Assembly: GCA_019749805.1 (NCBI GenBank)
Contig: JAIEPH010000078.1
Coordinates: forward strand, 20,251-84,250
Direction of reading: 5' to 3'
DNA: 64,000 nucleotides
Source: Mycobacteriaceae bacterium
GTDB taxonomy: Bacteria > Actinomycetota > Actinomycetes > Mycobacteriales > Mycobacteriaceae
The notes under the pieces: model-generated
Seen by the model: only the letters and a program-made list of their open reading frames with translations
What the model was told of the DNA's origin: nothing
Database searches by the model: none
Made by a program: the position numbers and the translations under genes
Shown here: piece by piece, positions 1 to 8,930 of the stretch
Position numbering within the stretch: position 1 is the stretch's first letter
How the letters are laid out: each line of letters opens with the position of its first letter

Positions 1-410
1 ATCGTGAGGCCGGCGGGCGCGCGATCTTTCAATGCGGCGACGACCGCAGCGGTGTTGGCCGCGTTGGGCACCAGGAAGATCTCGTCGTCGGAGACGTAGT
101 AGGCGATGAGATCGTCGACGACGCCGCCGGAGTCGGTGCAGCACAACGTGTATTGCGCCTTGCCGGGTCCGATGCGGCGCAGGTCGTTGGTGAAGGCGGA
201 GTTGACGTACTCGGCCGCGCCCGGGCCGCGCACCAGGGCCTTGCCGAGGTGGCTCACGTCGAAAAGCCCGACGGCGGTGCGCGTGGCAGCGTGCTCGGTT
301 ACGGTGCCCGCGTACGAGACCGGCATCAGCCAGCCGCCGAACTCGGCGAAGTTGGCGCCGAGCTGGCGATGACGGTCTTCGAGGGGGCCCTGCAAGACTT
401 CGCTGGTCAC
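1..410 (-). CDS. gcvT: Glycine cleavage system T protein, N-terminal part (cut by window edge)
   Basis: Aminomethyltransferase of the glycine cleavage system, which passes the methylene group of glycine to tetrahydrofolate and releases ammonia in the cytoplasm. Reading the minus strand from a GTG at 410 gives about 136 residues with family hallmarks: the early EFGGWLMPVSY segment, then VGLFDVSHLGK, then a stretch with FTNDLRRIGPGKAQYT. The C-terminal two thirds lie outside the window. A purine-rich AGGGTGG stands just upstream of the GTG. The gene diverges from the cyclase at 456 with only 45 bp between the two starts. It corresponds to Rv2211c in M. tuberculosis gene order. Confidence 0.93.
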   Translation of the reverse strand, partial: MTSEVLQGPLEDRHRQLGANFAEFGGWLMPVSYAGTVTEHAATRTAVGLFDVSHLGKALVRGPGAAEYVNSAFTNDLRRIGPGKAQYTLCCTDSGGVVDDLIAYYVSDDEIFLVPNAANTAAVVAALKDRAPAGLT

Positions 411-455
411 GGGAATCCACCCTAATCGGATCGTGGACGCTGGCAGACTCGGGTA

Positions 456-1541
456 GTGGTCGATTTCGACGCGCTCGAAGCCGCAGGAATCGCGAATGCG
501 CGCGGGCGGGCGGCTTTGATCGATTACCTGAACAAGCTCGGGTTCTCGGCCGACGAGATGGTCGAGGCCGAGCGCCGAGGCCGGCTGTTCGGCCTGGCCG
601 GCGACGCGCTGCAGGGGCCGGGTCGTCCGATTTACAGTCTGCGGACGGCCGCCGACGCGCTGGGTGTGCCCCTGCCAGAGGTGGCGACCGCGTGGACCGC
701 CTTGGGACTGACCATCGCCGACCCGGACGCGCTCACGCTGAGTCAGTTGGACGTCGACGGGCTGTCGACGTGGGTGGCGATCAAGGAGCTGGTCGGCGAC
801 GAGCCGGCGCTCGCCTTTCTGCGGACTCTCGGCAACGCGATGGCGCGGGTCGCCGAGGCGGGCGGGACGATGGTGCGGATGGCCCAACCCGACCTGCTGA
901 TGGCGATCAGCAACGACGAACTCACCACAGCGATGGCATATCGCGAAATCACGGAGATCACCCAGACCTTCGGCGTGTTGATCGATGCGGTGTTCCGACA
1001 GCACATCATCAGTGCCAGAACGCATTTCGAGGGTGTCATCACCGACGCGTCGGCGAATGTGACGTGTGGCGTCGGGTTCGCCGATCTCACCGGCTTCACC
1101 CAACTGACGCAGGTGATGGACCCGACCGATCTGTTGGATCTGCTCATGGAGTTCGGCGGCTCGGTGTCGGACATCGTGCACACCGACGGTGGCCGCGTGG
1201 TGAAGTTCATCGGGGACGAGGTCATGTGGGTGACCTCGACACCAGAGCTGCTGGTCAAGGTGGCGATCGACCTCGTCGAGCATCCGCGGGCCCGCGAGGC
1301 CGGCCTGCAGGTGCGTGCCGGCCTCGGATACGGCTCCGTGCTGGGCATATACGGCGACTACTTCGGCAATCCGGTGAACCTGGCGGCCCGCCTCGTCGCG
1401 GCGGCCGCCCCCGGCCAGATCCTGGCCTCCTCCGACGTCCGCGACCAGCTGCCGGAATGGCCCGCCATTCCGCAGGAACCGTTGACACTCAAAGGTTTCG
1501 ACGAGCCGGTCACGGCCTACGACCTACACCTTGCCCGGTGA
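456..1541 (+). CDS. Class III adenylate cyclase (Rv2212-like)
   Basis: Makes cAMP from ATP. The protein has 361 residues: an N-terminal regulatory domain of about 200 residues with no recognisable membrane segment, then a class III catalytic domain. Visible catalytic elements are FADLTGFT (first metal-binding Asp), VVKFIGDEVM (substrate Lys and second metal Asp) and NPVNLAARL (transition-state Asn and Arg), so the enzyme should be active. In M. tuberculosis Rv2212 the N-terminal domain is reported to be autoinhibitory and to respond to pH and fatty acids; that function is inferred here. Start is a GTG at 456. It lies 18 bp upstream of the aminopeptidase gene on the same strand and the two may be co-transcribed. 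Confidence 0.93.
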   Translation: MVDFDALEAAGIANARGRAALIDYLNKLGFSADEMVEAERRGRLFGLAGDALQGPGRPIYSLRTAADALGVPLPEVATAWTALGLTIADPDALTLSQLDVDGLSTWVAIKELVGDEPALAFLRTLGNAMARVAEAGGTMVRMAQPDLLMAISNDELTTAMAYREITEITQTFGVLIDAVFRQHIISARTHFEGVITDASANVTCGVGFADLTGFTQLTQVMDPTDLLDLLMEFGGSVSDIVHTDGGRVVKFIGDEVMWVTSTPELLVKVAIDLVEHPRAREAGLQVRAGLGYGSVLGIYGDYFGNPVNLAARLVAAAAPGQILASSDVRDQLPEWPAIPQEPLTLKGFDEPVTAYDLHLAR

Positions 1542-1559
1542 GCGATATGGTTATCGCTC

Positions 1560-3086
1560 GTGAGCCCAGCTAGCGAAGGTTTTCAGGTCCCCACCGCCAC
1601 CGTCAGTTCGTCGCTGCCCAAGCGCAAGGTCGACGACTCCGTGCTGATCGTCGCCGTGATCAGCGGCTCCGATGAGGACGCCAAGGCGACGGTGGTCGGC
1701 AACCCGTTCCTCGACGCCGAAGCGGTCGGTGAGATCGAGGTGGCCCTCGAGGCACTCGGCGCCAAAGGCGGCTCCGACCAGGTCACCCGGGTCCTTGCCC
1801 CGTCGCTGCCGGTGGCGAGCGTGCTAGCGGTCGGGCTCGGTAAGAACCGCGACGCGTGGCCAGCGGACACGATCCGGCGTGCGGCCGGCGTCGCCGCGCG
1901 ATCGCTGAACGGTGTCGAGAACGTCATCACCACGCTGTCGGACATCGATCTGGGCGCCGCGATCGAGGGGCTGATCCTGGGCGCCTACCGGTTCAACGAC
2001 TTCCGCAGCGAGAAAACCACTCCCAAGGACAACGGCCTGCGCACCATCACGGCGCTGACGGCCGACACGAAAACCAAGACCAAGGAGGCCGCGGCCAGGG
2101 CAACGGATATCGCCACCGCCGTGGCGACTGCGCGCGATTTCGTGAACACCCCGCCCAGCCACCTCTTCCCCGCCGAATTCGCCAAGCGCGCAGAGGCTCT
2201 GGGCAAGGCTGCGGGCCTGGACGTCGAGGTGCTCGACGACAAGGCACTCGACAAGGCGGGCTACGGAGGAATCATCGGCGTCGGCAAGGGCTCGTCGCGT
2301 CCGCCCCGGCTGGTCCGGCTCACTCACCGCGGGGGTAAGGGCAAGAAGTCGAAGACGGTCGCGCTGGTCGGCAAGGGCATCACCTTCGATACCGGCGGCA
2401 TCTCCATCAAGCCGGCGGCGAACATGCACCACATGACCTCCGATATGGGCGGCGCGGCCGCCGTCATCGCCACCGTGGTGCTGGCCGCCAAGCAGAAGCT
2501 GCCGATCGACGTCATCGCCACGGTGCCGATGGCCGAGAACATGCCGTCGGCGACCGCGCAGCGACCGGGCGACGTGCTCACCCAGTACGGCGGCATCACC
2601 GTCGAGGTGCTCAACACCGATGCCGAGGGCAGGCTGATCCTGGCGGACGCGATCGTGCGGGCCTGCGAGGACGACCCCGACTACCTGATCGAGACGTCGA
2701 CGCTCACCGGCGCCCAGACCGTCGCGCTGGGCGCGCGCACCCCTGGCGTGATGGGCAGCGAGGAGTTCCGCGATCGGGTGGCCGAACGCAGCCAGCAGGC
2801 TGGTGAGAACGCGTGGCCGATGCCGCTGCCCGAGGAGCTCAAGGACGACCTCAAGTCGACGGTGGCCGACCTCGCCAACGTGAGTGGTTCGCGCTACGCC
2901 GGAATGCTGGTCGCCGGAACGTATCTACGCGAGTTCGTCGCCGACGGGGTGCAGTGGGCGCACATCGACATCGCGGCGCCCGCGTACAACACCGGCGGGC
3001 CTTGGGGCTACACCGGCAAGGGGGGCACCGGCGTCCCGACGCGGACGATGTTCGCGGTGCTGGAAGACATCGCCGAGAACGGCTAA
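1560..3086 (+). CDS. pepB: Leucyl aminopeptidase (M17 family)
   Basis: Cytosolic zinc or manganese exopeptidase that removes N-terminal residues from peptides. The protein has 508 residues. The N-terminal domain is less conserved; the C-terminal catalytic domain carries GKGITFDTGGISIKP (metal-binding Lys and Asp) and the M17 signature NTDAEGRL. The metal-binding segment SDMGGAAA is also present. GTG start at 1560, chosen because it fits family length and follows the cyclase stop closely. It converges on ephD with only 27 bp between stops, with no strong terminator visible there. Corresponds to Rv2213. Confidence 0.95.
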   Translation: MSPASEGFQVPTATVSSSLPKRKVDDSVLIVAVISGSDEDAKATVVGNPFLDAEAVGEIEVALEALGAKGGSDQVTRVLAPSLPVASVLAVGLGKNRDAWPADTIRRAAGVAARSLNGVENVITTLSDIDLGAAIEGLILGAYRFNDFRSEKTTPKDNGLRTITALTADTKTKTKEAAARATDIATAVATARDFVNTPPSHLFPAEFAKRAEALGKAAGLDVEVLDDKALDKAGYGGIIGVGKGSSRPPRLVRLTHRGGKGKKSKTVALVGKGITFDTGGISIKPAANMHHMTSDMGGAAAVIATVVLAAKQKLPIDVIATVPMAENMPSATAQRPGDVLTQYGGITVEVLNTDAEGRLILADAIVRACEDDPDYLIETSTLTGAQTVALGARTPGVMGSEEFRDRVAERSQQAGENAWPMPLPEELKDDLKSTVADLANVSGSRYAGMLVAGTYLREFVADGVQWAHIDIAAPAYNTGGPWGYTGKGGTGVPTRTMFAVLEDIAENG

Positions 3087-3113
3087 CGCACCGGACAGCC
3101 GACGAATGGCTAG

Positions 3114-4889
3114 CTAGAGGACCTTGCCGCGGGCCGTGCTCCGCATCACCTGAGGCAGCAGGCGTGAAACGCCATAGACGACGTAAGCCTCGGGTGCGAC
3201 GGGCCGGATCGCCTTGTTCTTGCGCACCGACGAGACAATGGCCTTGGCCACCTTCTCGGGGCCGTAACGCCTTGCGGAGAAAGCCTTTTCGATCTGCTTG
3301 CGGCGCGCTTCGACCTTCGCCGCCTTGTTGGCGGGCACGTCGAACCGCGTCGTGTGGACGATGTTGGTATCGATGAAGCCGGGGCAGATCGTCGTGAGTC
3401 CGATACCGGCCGCATCGAGTTCAGCGCGCAGGCAGTCGCCGAACATGAACACGGCGGCCTTGCTCGTGGAGTAGGCGTTCATCGACTGTTGTGGCGAGTA
3501 GGCCGCCATCGACGAGACGTTGACGACGTGCCCGCCCGCGCCGCGGTCGACGAGCCTGCGCCCGAATGACCTGCAGCAGTTGACAACTCCTCCGAAGTTG
3601 ATGTTGAGCACGCGGTCGTACTCGTCGCGTGGGGTGTCGAGAAACATGCCCGAATGGCCGACACCCGCGTTGTTCACGACAACATCGGGCACCCCGTGTT
3701 CGGCGCCCACCTCGTCGGCGAACTGCTCGACGGCGTCGGCATCGGCGACGTCGAGGGCGTACGCATGAGCCACTCCGCCCCTCGACACGATCGCCGCGGC
3801 GGTCTCCTTCGCGCCCGCCTCGTTGATATCGCTGACTACCAATTCCGCGCCCAGCCGTGCGAATTCGAGGGCGGTAGCGCGACCGATACCGCTGCCTGCG
3901 CCGGTGACCGACACCAGCGTGTCACCGAACGGTTCACGGGGACGGCCGACTTGCGCGCGCCGCAGCTCTCTGCTCGGCAGCTCGCCCTCGAGGAAGTCGA
4001 CCAGCTGGTGCACCGACCGCGCGACCGTCGCCGGGTGCGACATCGGCGACCAATGGCCGGCGCCGATGTCGCGACGCCACAGTCGCGGCACCCAGTTGTG
4101 GGTGTCCGCATAAACGTAGGGCCGGATGAACGGGTCGTTCGAATTCACGATGACCTGGACCGGGACGCCGATGTAGGGATCGCGTTTGGGGGGCACGAAT
4201 GCGCGGAAGTAGTTGGCGCGGTAGACCTTCAAGCTGTTGACAGCGTCGGTCTTGTAGGTCTGCGAATGGTGCACCTGGTCGGCTGGTATGCCGTCGCGGT
4301 TCGTCAGCATCCAGGTGACCCGATCGGCGAGGATTCTGCGGACCGCCAACGGCGCGAGCACAGGGACGGAAAACGCACCCATATAGGTCAGCCGGCCCAA
4401 CTGGCCGAGCGCCTGCGCGAACCTGCGCGGCTGGTAAGGCCGTCGGAGGCTGCTCATCACGAATCGGTTCGCGTGATCGATGCTAGGGCCGGACAGCGTC
4501 GTGAACGACGCGACATGGTCGCTCGCGTCGGGCCGGGCGAGGTACTCCCACATGCCCGCCGAACCCCAGTCGTGCGCCAGCACATGCACCTTCTCACCGG
4601 GTGCGAGGGTGCCGATCACCGCGGCGAAATCATCGGCGTAACAAGACATCCGATATTCGGATGTCGATGTCGGCGCCGACGAACTCCCCACTCCGCGGTT
4701 GTCGTAGCGCAGGACGCGGAAGCGGTCCGCCAACAGGGGGACTACGCCGTCCCACAGCACATGGGAATCGGGCCAGCCATGCACCAGCACGATCGGGGGG
4801 CCGTCGGGGTTGCCTTCTTCGTAGACCGCGATCTGAACTCCGCCGTTGCTGTCGACGCGCCGTTCAGTAGCCTCCGCCGTCGCCCTCAT
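3114..4889 (-). CDS. ephD: EphD-type fusion: alpha/beta hydrolase plus short-chain dehydrogenase
   Basis: Two enzymes in one 591-residue chain. Residues about 15-305 are an epoxide-hydrolase-like alpha/beta hydrolase, with HGWPDS as oxyanion loop and HDWGS carrying the nucleophilic Asp. Residues about 325-590 are a short-chain dehydrogenase, with TGAGSGIG nucleotide-binding motif, NNAG, and catalytic YSTSK. The fusion is known from M. tuberculosis Rv2214c, where EphD has been linked to mycolic acid metabolism; the same role is inferred here. Both catalytic sets look intact. Minus strand, between the convergent aminopeptidase and a small conserved gene. Confidence 0.92.
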   Translation of the reverse strand: MRATAEATERRVDSNGGVQIAVYEEGNPDGPPIVLVHGWPDSHVLWDGVVPLLADRFRVLRYDNRGVGSSSAPTSTSEYRMSCYADDFAAVIGTLAPGEKVHVLAHDWGSAGMWEYLARPDASDHVASFTTLSGPSIDHANRFVMSSLRRPYQPRRFAQALGQLGRLTYMGAFSVPVLAPLAVRRILADRVTWMLTNRDGIPADQVHHSQTYKTDAVNSLKVYRANYFRAFVPPKRDPYIGVPVQVIVNSNDPFIRPYVYADTHNWVPRLWRRDIGAGHWSPMSHPATVARSVHQLVDFLEGELPSRELRRAQVGRPREPFGDTLVSVTGAGSGIGRATALEFARLGAELVVSDINEAGAKETAAAIVSRGGVAHAYALDVADADAVEQFADEVGAEHGVPDVVVNNAGVGHSGMFLDTPRDEYDRVLNINFGGVVNCCRSFGRRLVDRGAGGHVVNVSSMAAYSPQQSMNAYSTSKAAVFMFGDCLRAELDAAGIGLTTICPGFIDTNIVHTTRFDVPANKAAKVEARRKQIEKAFSARRYGPEKVAKAIVSSVRKNKAIRPVAPEAYVVYGVSRLLPQVMRSTARGKVL

Positions 4890-4982
4890 GGCACCTCCGC
4901 GAGTTAGTGGGACCGCTGGTACCGTATCAGTGCGGTTGACTCTCCGCGCAAGCGTCCCCTGCCCTTCGGGCGTGGGCCTACA

Positions 4983-5339
4983 TCAGCGGTCTTCCAGCTC
5001 CTCGCGGGCGGCACGTTTGCGTTCGATCCGTCGCCGAGCGTCGTAGTCGCGCATCCGTTGTGGGTAGCCGACCTTCTGCACGTCGTAGACCGGGATCTTG
5101 AGCCGGTCGGAGAGCCTGCGCGCCCCGGCGTCTCCCCCGGCACGTCGTCTGGTCCACTCACCGTCGGCGGCCACCAGCACGACCGTGACGTCGGTGACGG
5201 TGGTGCGCGGTTCGACGAACGCTTCGACACCGTGGTGGTCGGCGACCCACTGGCGGAGGTACTTCAGGTCCGCGGCCGGGTCGCTTCCGCCGCTCTTTGA
5301 CCTGCGCGCACGGCGCGAGAACCTGTCGAACAAACCCAC
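4983..5339 (-). CDS. Conserved actinobacterial protein of unknown function
   Basis: A 118-residue protein starting with GTG at 5339. The N-terminus is short and basic (GLFDRFSRRARRSK), followed by a compact alpha/beta segment (residues about 25-95) and a very basic helical tail rich in Arg, Lys and Glu. No catalytic motif is recognised. It sits between ephD and dlaT, and similar small proteins are, as far as I recall, found upstream of the E2 gene in other mycobacteria. The reading frame is GC-rich at third positions like its neighbours, which supports it as real. Function unknown; nucleic-acid contact through the basic ends is only a guess. Confidence 0.72.
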   Translation of the reverse strand: MGLFDRFSRRARRSKSGGSDPAADLKYLRQWVADHHGVEAFVEPRTTVTDVTVVLVAADGEWTRRRAGGDAGARRLSDRLKIPVYDVQKVGYPQRMRDYDARRRIERKRAAREELEDR

Positions 5340-5487
5340 CTTGGGCCGCGCTCCCTTCGTCTACCTCCTTCGATAGTGCCAGAGCATCGGCTCACCGAGT
5401 CTGCGGCGAAAGCTTGGTACGGACGTGACAGGATGGGAACAGATAAATCGACCACCTGCGACAGACCGTTCGAGGGAGCCCAAACGC

Positions 5488-7287
5488 ATGGCCATCTCCG
5501 TTCAGATGCCCGCACTCGGTGAGAGCGTCACCGAGGGGACTGTCACCCGCTGGCTCAAGCAAGAGGGAGACACGGTCGAACAGGACGAGCCGCTGTTGGA
5601 AGTGTCCACCGACAAGGTCGACACCGAGATTCCCTCGCCCGCCGCCGGAGTGCTGCAGAAGATCGTGGCGCAGGAGGACGACACCGTCGAGGTCGGCGGC
5701 GAGCTGGCGGTCATCGGCGAGGCGGGCGAATCAGGCGGGGATGACTCCGAGCCCGACGAGAAGCCCGCCGAGGAAGAGCCCAAGCCTGCCGAAGAACCTG
5801 CCGCGCAGGAGGAGCCCGCCGCCGAGCAGGACGAAGAAGCGCCCGAGCCGGAATCCAAGCCCGAATCCAAGCCGGCCGCCAAGTCATCGGGCTCGGCGAC
5901 GTCGGTGAAGATGCCCGAGCTCGGTGAGTCGGTGACCGAGGGCACCGTGACCCGGTGGCTGAAGAAGGTCGGCGACACGGTAGAGGTCGACGAGCCGCTG
6001 GTCGAGGTGTCGACCGACAAGGTCGACACCGAGATCCCGTCGCCGGTGGCCGGCACGCTGGTGTCGATCACCGCCGAAGAGGACGACACGGTCGAGGTCG
6101 GCGGCGAGTTGGCCAAGATCGGCGACGCGGACGCCGCAGCCGAGTCCGAACCGGAGCCCGAGCCCGAGCCCGAACCGGAGCCGGAGCCGGAACCCGAACC
6201 CGAACCCGAACCTAAGCAAGACGCCAAGCCGGAACCCAAGCCGGAACCCAAGCAAGAGGCCGAGCCCGAGCCCAAGCCGGAACCCAAAGCCGAGCCCAAG
6301 CAGGAGGCGAAGCCCGAGTCCGACGCGCCGTCGGGTGACGGCTCGCCGTATGTGACGCCGCTGGTCCGAAAGCTGGCCGCCGAGAACGACGTCGACCTGG
6401 CCTCGGTGAAGGGAACCGGCGTCGGCGGACGCATCCGTAAGCAGGACGTCCTCGCCGCCGCCGAAGCCAAGCAGGCACCGGCGGCCGAGCCGGCCGCACA
6501 GGCGCCTGCGACCCGCGCCGCCGCACCGCAGCAGCCGGCCGCACCGGCACCCGCGCTCGCGCATCTGCGCGGCACCACGCAGAAGGCCAACCGGATCCGG
6601 CAGATCACGGCGAAGAAGACGCGTGAATCCCTGCAAGCCACAGCACAGTTGACGCAGACCCACGAGGTCGACATGACCAAGGTGGTGGCGCTGCGGGCCA
6701 GGGCGAAGAAGGACTTCGCCGAGCGCGAAGGCGTCAACCTCACGTACCTGCCGTTCATCGCGCGTGCGGTGATCGATGCGCTGAAGACGCATCCCAACGT
6801 CAACGCGAGCTACAACGAAGAGTCCAAGGAGATCACCTACTACGACGCCGAGCACCTCGGCTTCGCGGTGGACACCGAGCAGGGTCTGCTCTCGCCAGTG
6901 GTCAAGAACGCCGGGGACCTGTCGCTCGCCGGGTTGGCCCGCGCGATCGCCGATATCGCGGATCGCGCGCGTTCGGGGAACCTCAAGCCCGACGAACTGT
7001 CCGGCGGCACGTTCACCATCACCAACATCGGCAGCCAAGGCGCCCTGTTCGACACCCCGATCCTCGTTCCGCCGCAGGCGGCAATGCTGGGCACCGGCGC
7101 GATCGTGAAACGGCCGCGGGTGATCATCGACGATTCGGGTAACGAGTCGATCGGTGTGCGGTCCATCTGCTACCTGCCGTTGACGTATGACCACCGGTTG
7201 ATCGACGGCGCAGACGCCGGACGTTTCGTGACCACCATCAAGCGGCGTCTCGAGGACGGCGCGTTCGAGGCCGATCTGGGTCTCTGA
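5488..7287 (+). CDS. dlaT: Dihydrolipoamide acyltransferase (E2) of pyruvate/2-oxo acid dehydrogenase
   Basis: E2 core enzyme that moves acyl groups on lipoyl arms; in M. tuberculosis DlaT also works in peroxide defence with AhpD and AhpC. The 599-residue chain has two lipoyl domains (residues about 2-78 and 137-213), each with the lipoylated Lys in STDKVDTEIPSP. A long charged Pro-rich linker follows, then a peripheral subunit-binding domain with TPLVRKLAAENDVDL, then a catalytic domain ending with the active-site motif TYDHRLIDGADAGRF. The ATG at 5488 is chosen because MAISVQMPALGES begins the first lipoyl domain and GAGGGAG stands upstream. It lies upstream of lipB and lipA, which make its cofactor. 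aceE (E1) starts at 62.9 kb. Confidence 0.95.
   Translation: MAISVQMPALGESVTEGTVTRWLKQEGDTVEQDEPLLEVSTDKVDTEIPSPAAGVLQKIVAQEDDTVEVGGELAVIGEAGESGGDDSEPDEKPAEEEPKPAEEPAAQEEPAAEQDEEAPEPESKPESKPAAKSSGSATSVKMPELGESVTEGTVTRWLKKVGDTVEVDEPLVEVSTDKVDTEIPSPVAGTLVSITAEEDDTVEVGGELAKIGDADAAAESEPEPEPEPEPEPEPEPEPEPEPKQDAKPEPKPEPKQEAEPEPKPEPKAEPKQEAKPESDAPSGDGSPYVTPLVRKLAAENDVDLASVKGTGVGGRIRKQDVLAAAEAKQAPAAEPAAQAPATRAAAPQQPAAPAPALAHLRGTTQKANRIRQITAKKTRESLQATAQLTQTHEVDMTKVVALRARAKKDFAEREGVNLTYLPFIARAVIDALKTHPNVNASYNEESKEITYYDAEHLGFAVDTEQGLLSPVVKNAGDLSLAGLARAIADIADRARSGNLKPDELSGGTFTITNIGSQGALFDTPILVPPQAAMLGTGAIVKRPRVIIDDSGNESIGVRSICYLPLTYDHRLIDGADAGRFVTTIKRRLEDGAFEADLGL
6145..6320 (+). repeat. Glu-Pro / Lys-Pro repeat coding the flexible linker of DlaT
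   Basis: An in-frame run of alternating GAG/GAA and CC(N) codons that encodes EP dipeptides and later KPEPKPEPK-type units. It separates the second lipoyl domain from the E1/E3-binding domain. The repeat is longer and more regular than the Ala-Pro linker I recall for the M. tuberculosis enzyme. Such codon-level repeats are prone to slippage, so length may vary between strains. Confidence 0.85.
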
Positions 7288-7311
7288 GACCGGGAAGGAC
7301 TGCCGTCCGTC

Positions 7312-8220
7312 GTGTCCGACGCCGTCATTGCGATCGCCGGATCGTCCGGCCTCATCGGTTCTGCTTTGGTGTATGCCCTGCGGGCCACCGATCGCCGGGT
7401 GCTGCGGATTGTGCGCCGCGCACCGTCCAACCCCGACGAGGTGTTTTGGAACCCCGACACCGGCGAATTCGACCCGGGCGCGTTGGCCGGGGTTGACGCC
7501 GTGGTGAACCTGTGCGGTGTCAATGTCGGCGACAAACGATGGTCGGGTGCGTTCAAGCAGGCCCTGCGCGACAGCCGTATCGGGCCGACCGAGGTGTTGT
7601 CCGCCGCGGTCGCGGAAGCCGGTGTGCCGGTGCTCGTCAACGCCAGCGCGGTGGGTTACTACGGCAACACCGGCAGCCGCACCGTCGACGAAACCACGCC
7701 CCCAGGCGACGGCTTCCTGGCCCAATTGGGCCAGGATTGGGAGGCCGCGGTGGCGGCTGCCGAGCGCAGCGGCGCCAGGGTGGTTCTGCTGCGCAGTGGA
7801 CTGGTGCTGACGGATGCCGGCGGGGTGCTCGGCCGCCTCAAACTGCTGTTCTCGCTTGGGCTGGGTGCCCGGCTCGGCGACGGACGCCAATACATGCCGT
7901 GGATAAGCCTCGAGGACGAGGTGCGCGCGATTCTGTTCGCGATCACCAAGGACGAGTTGTCGGGTCCGGTGAATCTGACCGGACCCGCGCCGGTTACCAA
8001 CGCCGAGTTCACCACCGCCCTTGGACGCGCAGTGAATCGCCCCACACCGCTGATGGTGCCCGGCTTCGCATTGCGGGCCGCGTTCGGCGAGTTCGCCGAC
8101 GAAGGCCTGCTCGGAGGCCAGCGCGCCATTCCGGCCGCCCTGGAGCGCGCCGGATTCGAGTTCCGACATAACACGATCGGCGAGGCGCTGGCGTTCGCCA
8201 CCGCGCCGAAGGCCGGCTAG
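7312..8220 (+). CDS. TIGR01777-family epimerase-like protein (Rv2216-like)
   Basis: An NAD(P)-binding extended SDR-like protein of 302 residues. It starts with a Rossmann glycine motif (IAGSSGLIGSALV), has NLCGVNVGDKRW and the family segment INASAVGYYG-like NASAVGYYGN, and a C-terminal domain (about 250-300) typical of the family (FGEFADEGLLGGQRAIPAALE). The precise substrate of this family is unknown; members are annotated as epimerases or cell-division-inhibitor-like (SulA in older names). GTG start at 7312. It lies 24 bp after dlaT and 17 bp before lipB, so a dlaT-Rv2216-lipB-lipA operon is likely, hinting at a role near lipoate or acyl metabolism. Confidence 0.88.
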   Translation: MSDAVIAIAGSSGLIGSALVYALRATDRRVLRIVRRAPSNPDEVFWNPDTGEFDPGALAGVDAVVNLCGVNVGDKRWSGAFKQALRDSRIGPTEVLSAAVAEAGVPVLVNASAVGYYGNTGSRTVDETTPPGDGFLAQLGQDWEAAVAAAERSGARVVLLRSGLVLTDAGGVLGRLKLLFSLGLGARLGDGRQYMPWISLEDEVRAILFAITKDELSGPVNLTGPAPVTNAEFTTALGRAVNRPTPLMVPGFALRAAFGEFADEGLLGGQRAIPAALERAGFEFRHNTIGEALAFATAPKAG

Positions 8221-8237
8221 CGCGTACCGTCAAAGAC

Positions 8238-8930
8238 ATGGCGCCAGTGTCCATTCGGTCGGTGACGACACCCATCGACGTGCAACGACTAGGCACCTTC
8301 GACTATCGGCAGGCCTGGCAGCTGCAGCGCGAGCTGGCCGACGCCCGCATCGCAGGCGGCCCCGACACACTGCTGCTGCTCGAACACCCCTCGGTCTACA
8401 CGGCGGGAAAGCGCACCCTGCCCAGTGAAAGGCCCGGCACACCCGACGTTCCCGTCATCGATACCGACCGCGGCGGCAAGATCACCTGGCACGGCCCCGG
8501 ACAGTTGGTGGGCTATCCGGTGATCGGTCTGGCCGAGCCGTTGGACGTGGTGAATTTTGTTCGGCGCCTTGAGGAGTCGCTCATCACGGTGTGCGCTGAC
8601 CTCGGCTTGGAGACCTGCAGGATCGAGGGCCGCTCCGGGGTGTGGGTGCGTGGGTCTTCCTCGAGATCGGCTGCCGCTCCGGCCCGCAAGGTGGCCGCCG
8701 TCGGTATCCGGGTGTCGCGGTCGACGACACTGCACGGGTTCGCGCTGAACTGCGATTGCGACCTGTCCGCGTTCTCGGCGATCGTGCCGTGTGGCATCTC
8801 CGATGCCGGGGTCACCTCGTTGACCGCCGAGTTGGGCCGGCAGATCCAGGTTGCCGACGTCATCGAGCCGGTGGCCGCGGCCGTCGGTGCCGCCCTCGAC
8901 GGCCGCCTGTCGGTAGCATTGACGCAGTGA
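8238..8930 (+). CDS. lipB: Octanoyl-(acyl carrier protein) transferase
   Basis: Transfers octanoate from acyl carrier protein to lipoyl domains, the first step of endogenous lipoate synthesis. The protein has 230 residues, the usual length. Conserved blocks are HPSVYTAGKRT, GGKITWHGPGQLVGYP, RKVAAVGIRVSR with the catalytic Lys, and VPCGISDAGVTSL with the catalytic Cys. ATG at 8238. Its stop codon overlaps the GTG of lipA (GTGA), so the two are translationally coupled. Confidence 0.97.
   Translation: MAPVSIRSVTTPIDVQRLGTFDYRQAWQLQRELADARIAGGPDTLLLLEHPSVYTAGKRTLPSERPGTPDVPVIDTDRGGKITWHGPGQLVGYPVIGLAEPLDVVNFVRRLEESLITVCADLGLETCRIEGRSGVWVRGSSSRSAAAPARKVAAVGIRVSRSTTLHGFALNCDCDLSAFSAIVPCGISDAGVTSLTAELGRQIQVADVIEPVAAAVGAALDGRLSVALTQ

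Noticed and set aside
3654..4907. Long plus-strand open frame of 417 codons opposite ephD
   Set aside because: It is the antisense of an intact, conserved hydrolase-SDR gene, has no family match, and long antisense frames are normal in GC-rich DNA.
5884..8169. Minus-strand frame of 761 codons opposite dlaT and the TIGR01777 gene
   Set aside because: Antisense of conserved genes; the repetitive Gly/Leu/Arg segments derive from the EP linker codons.
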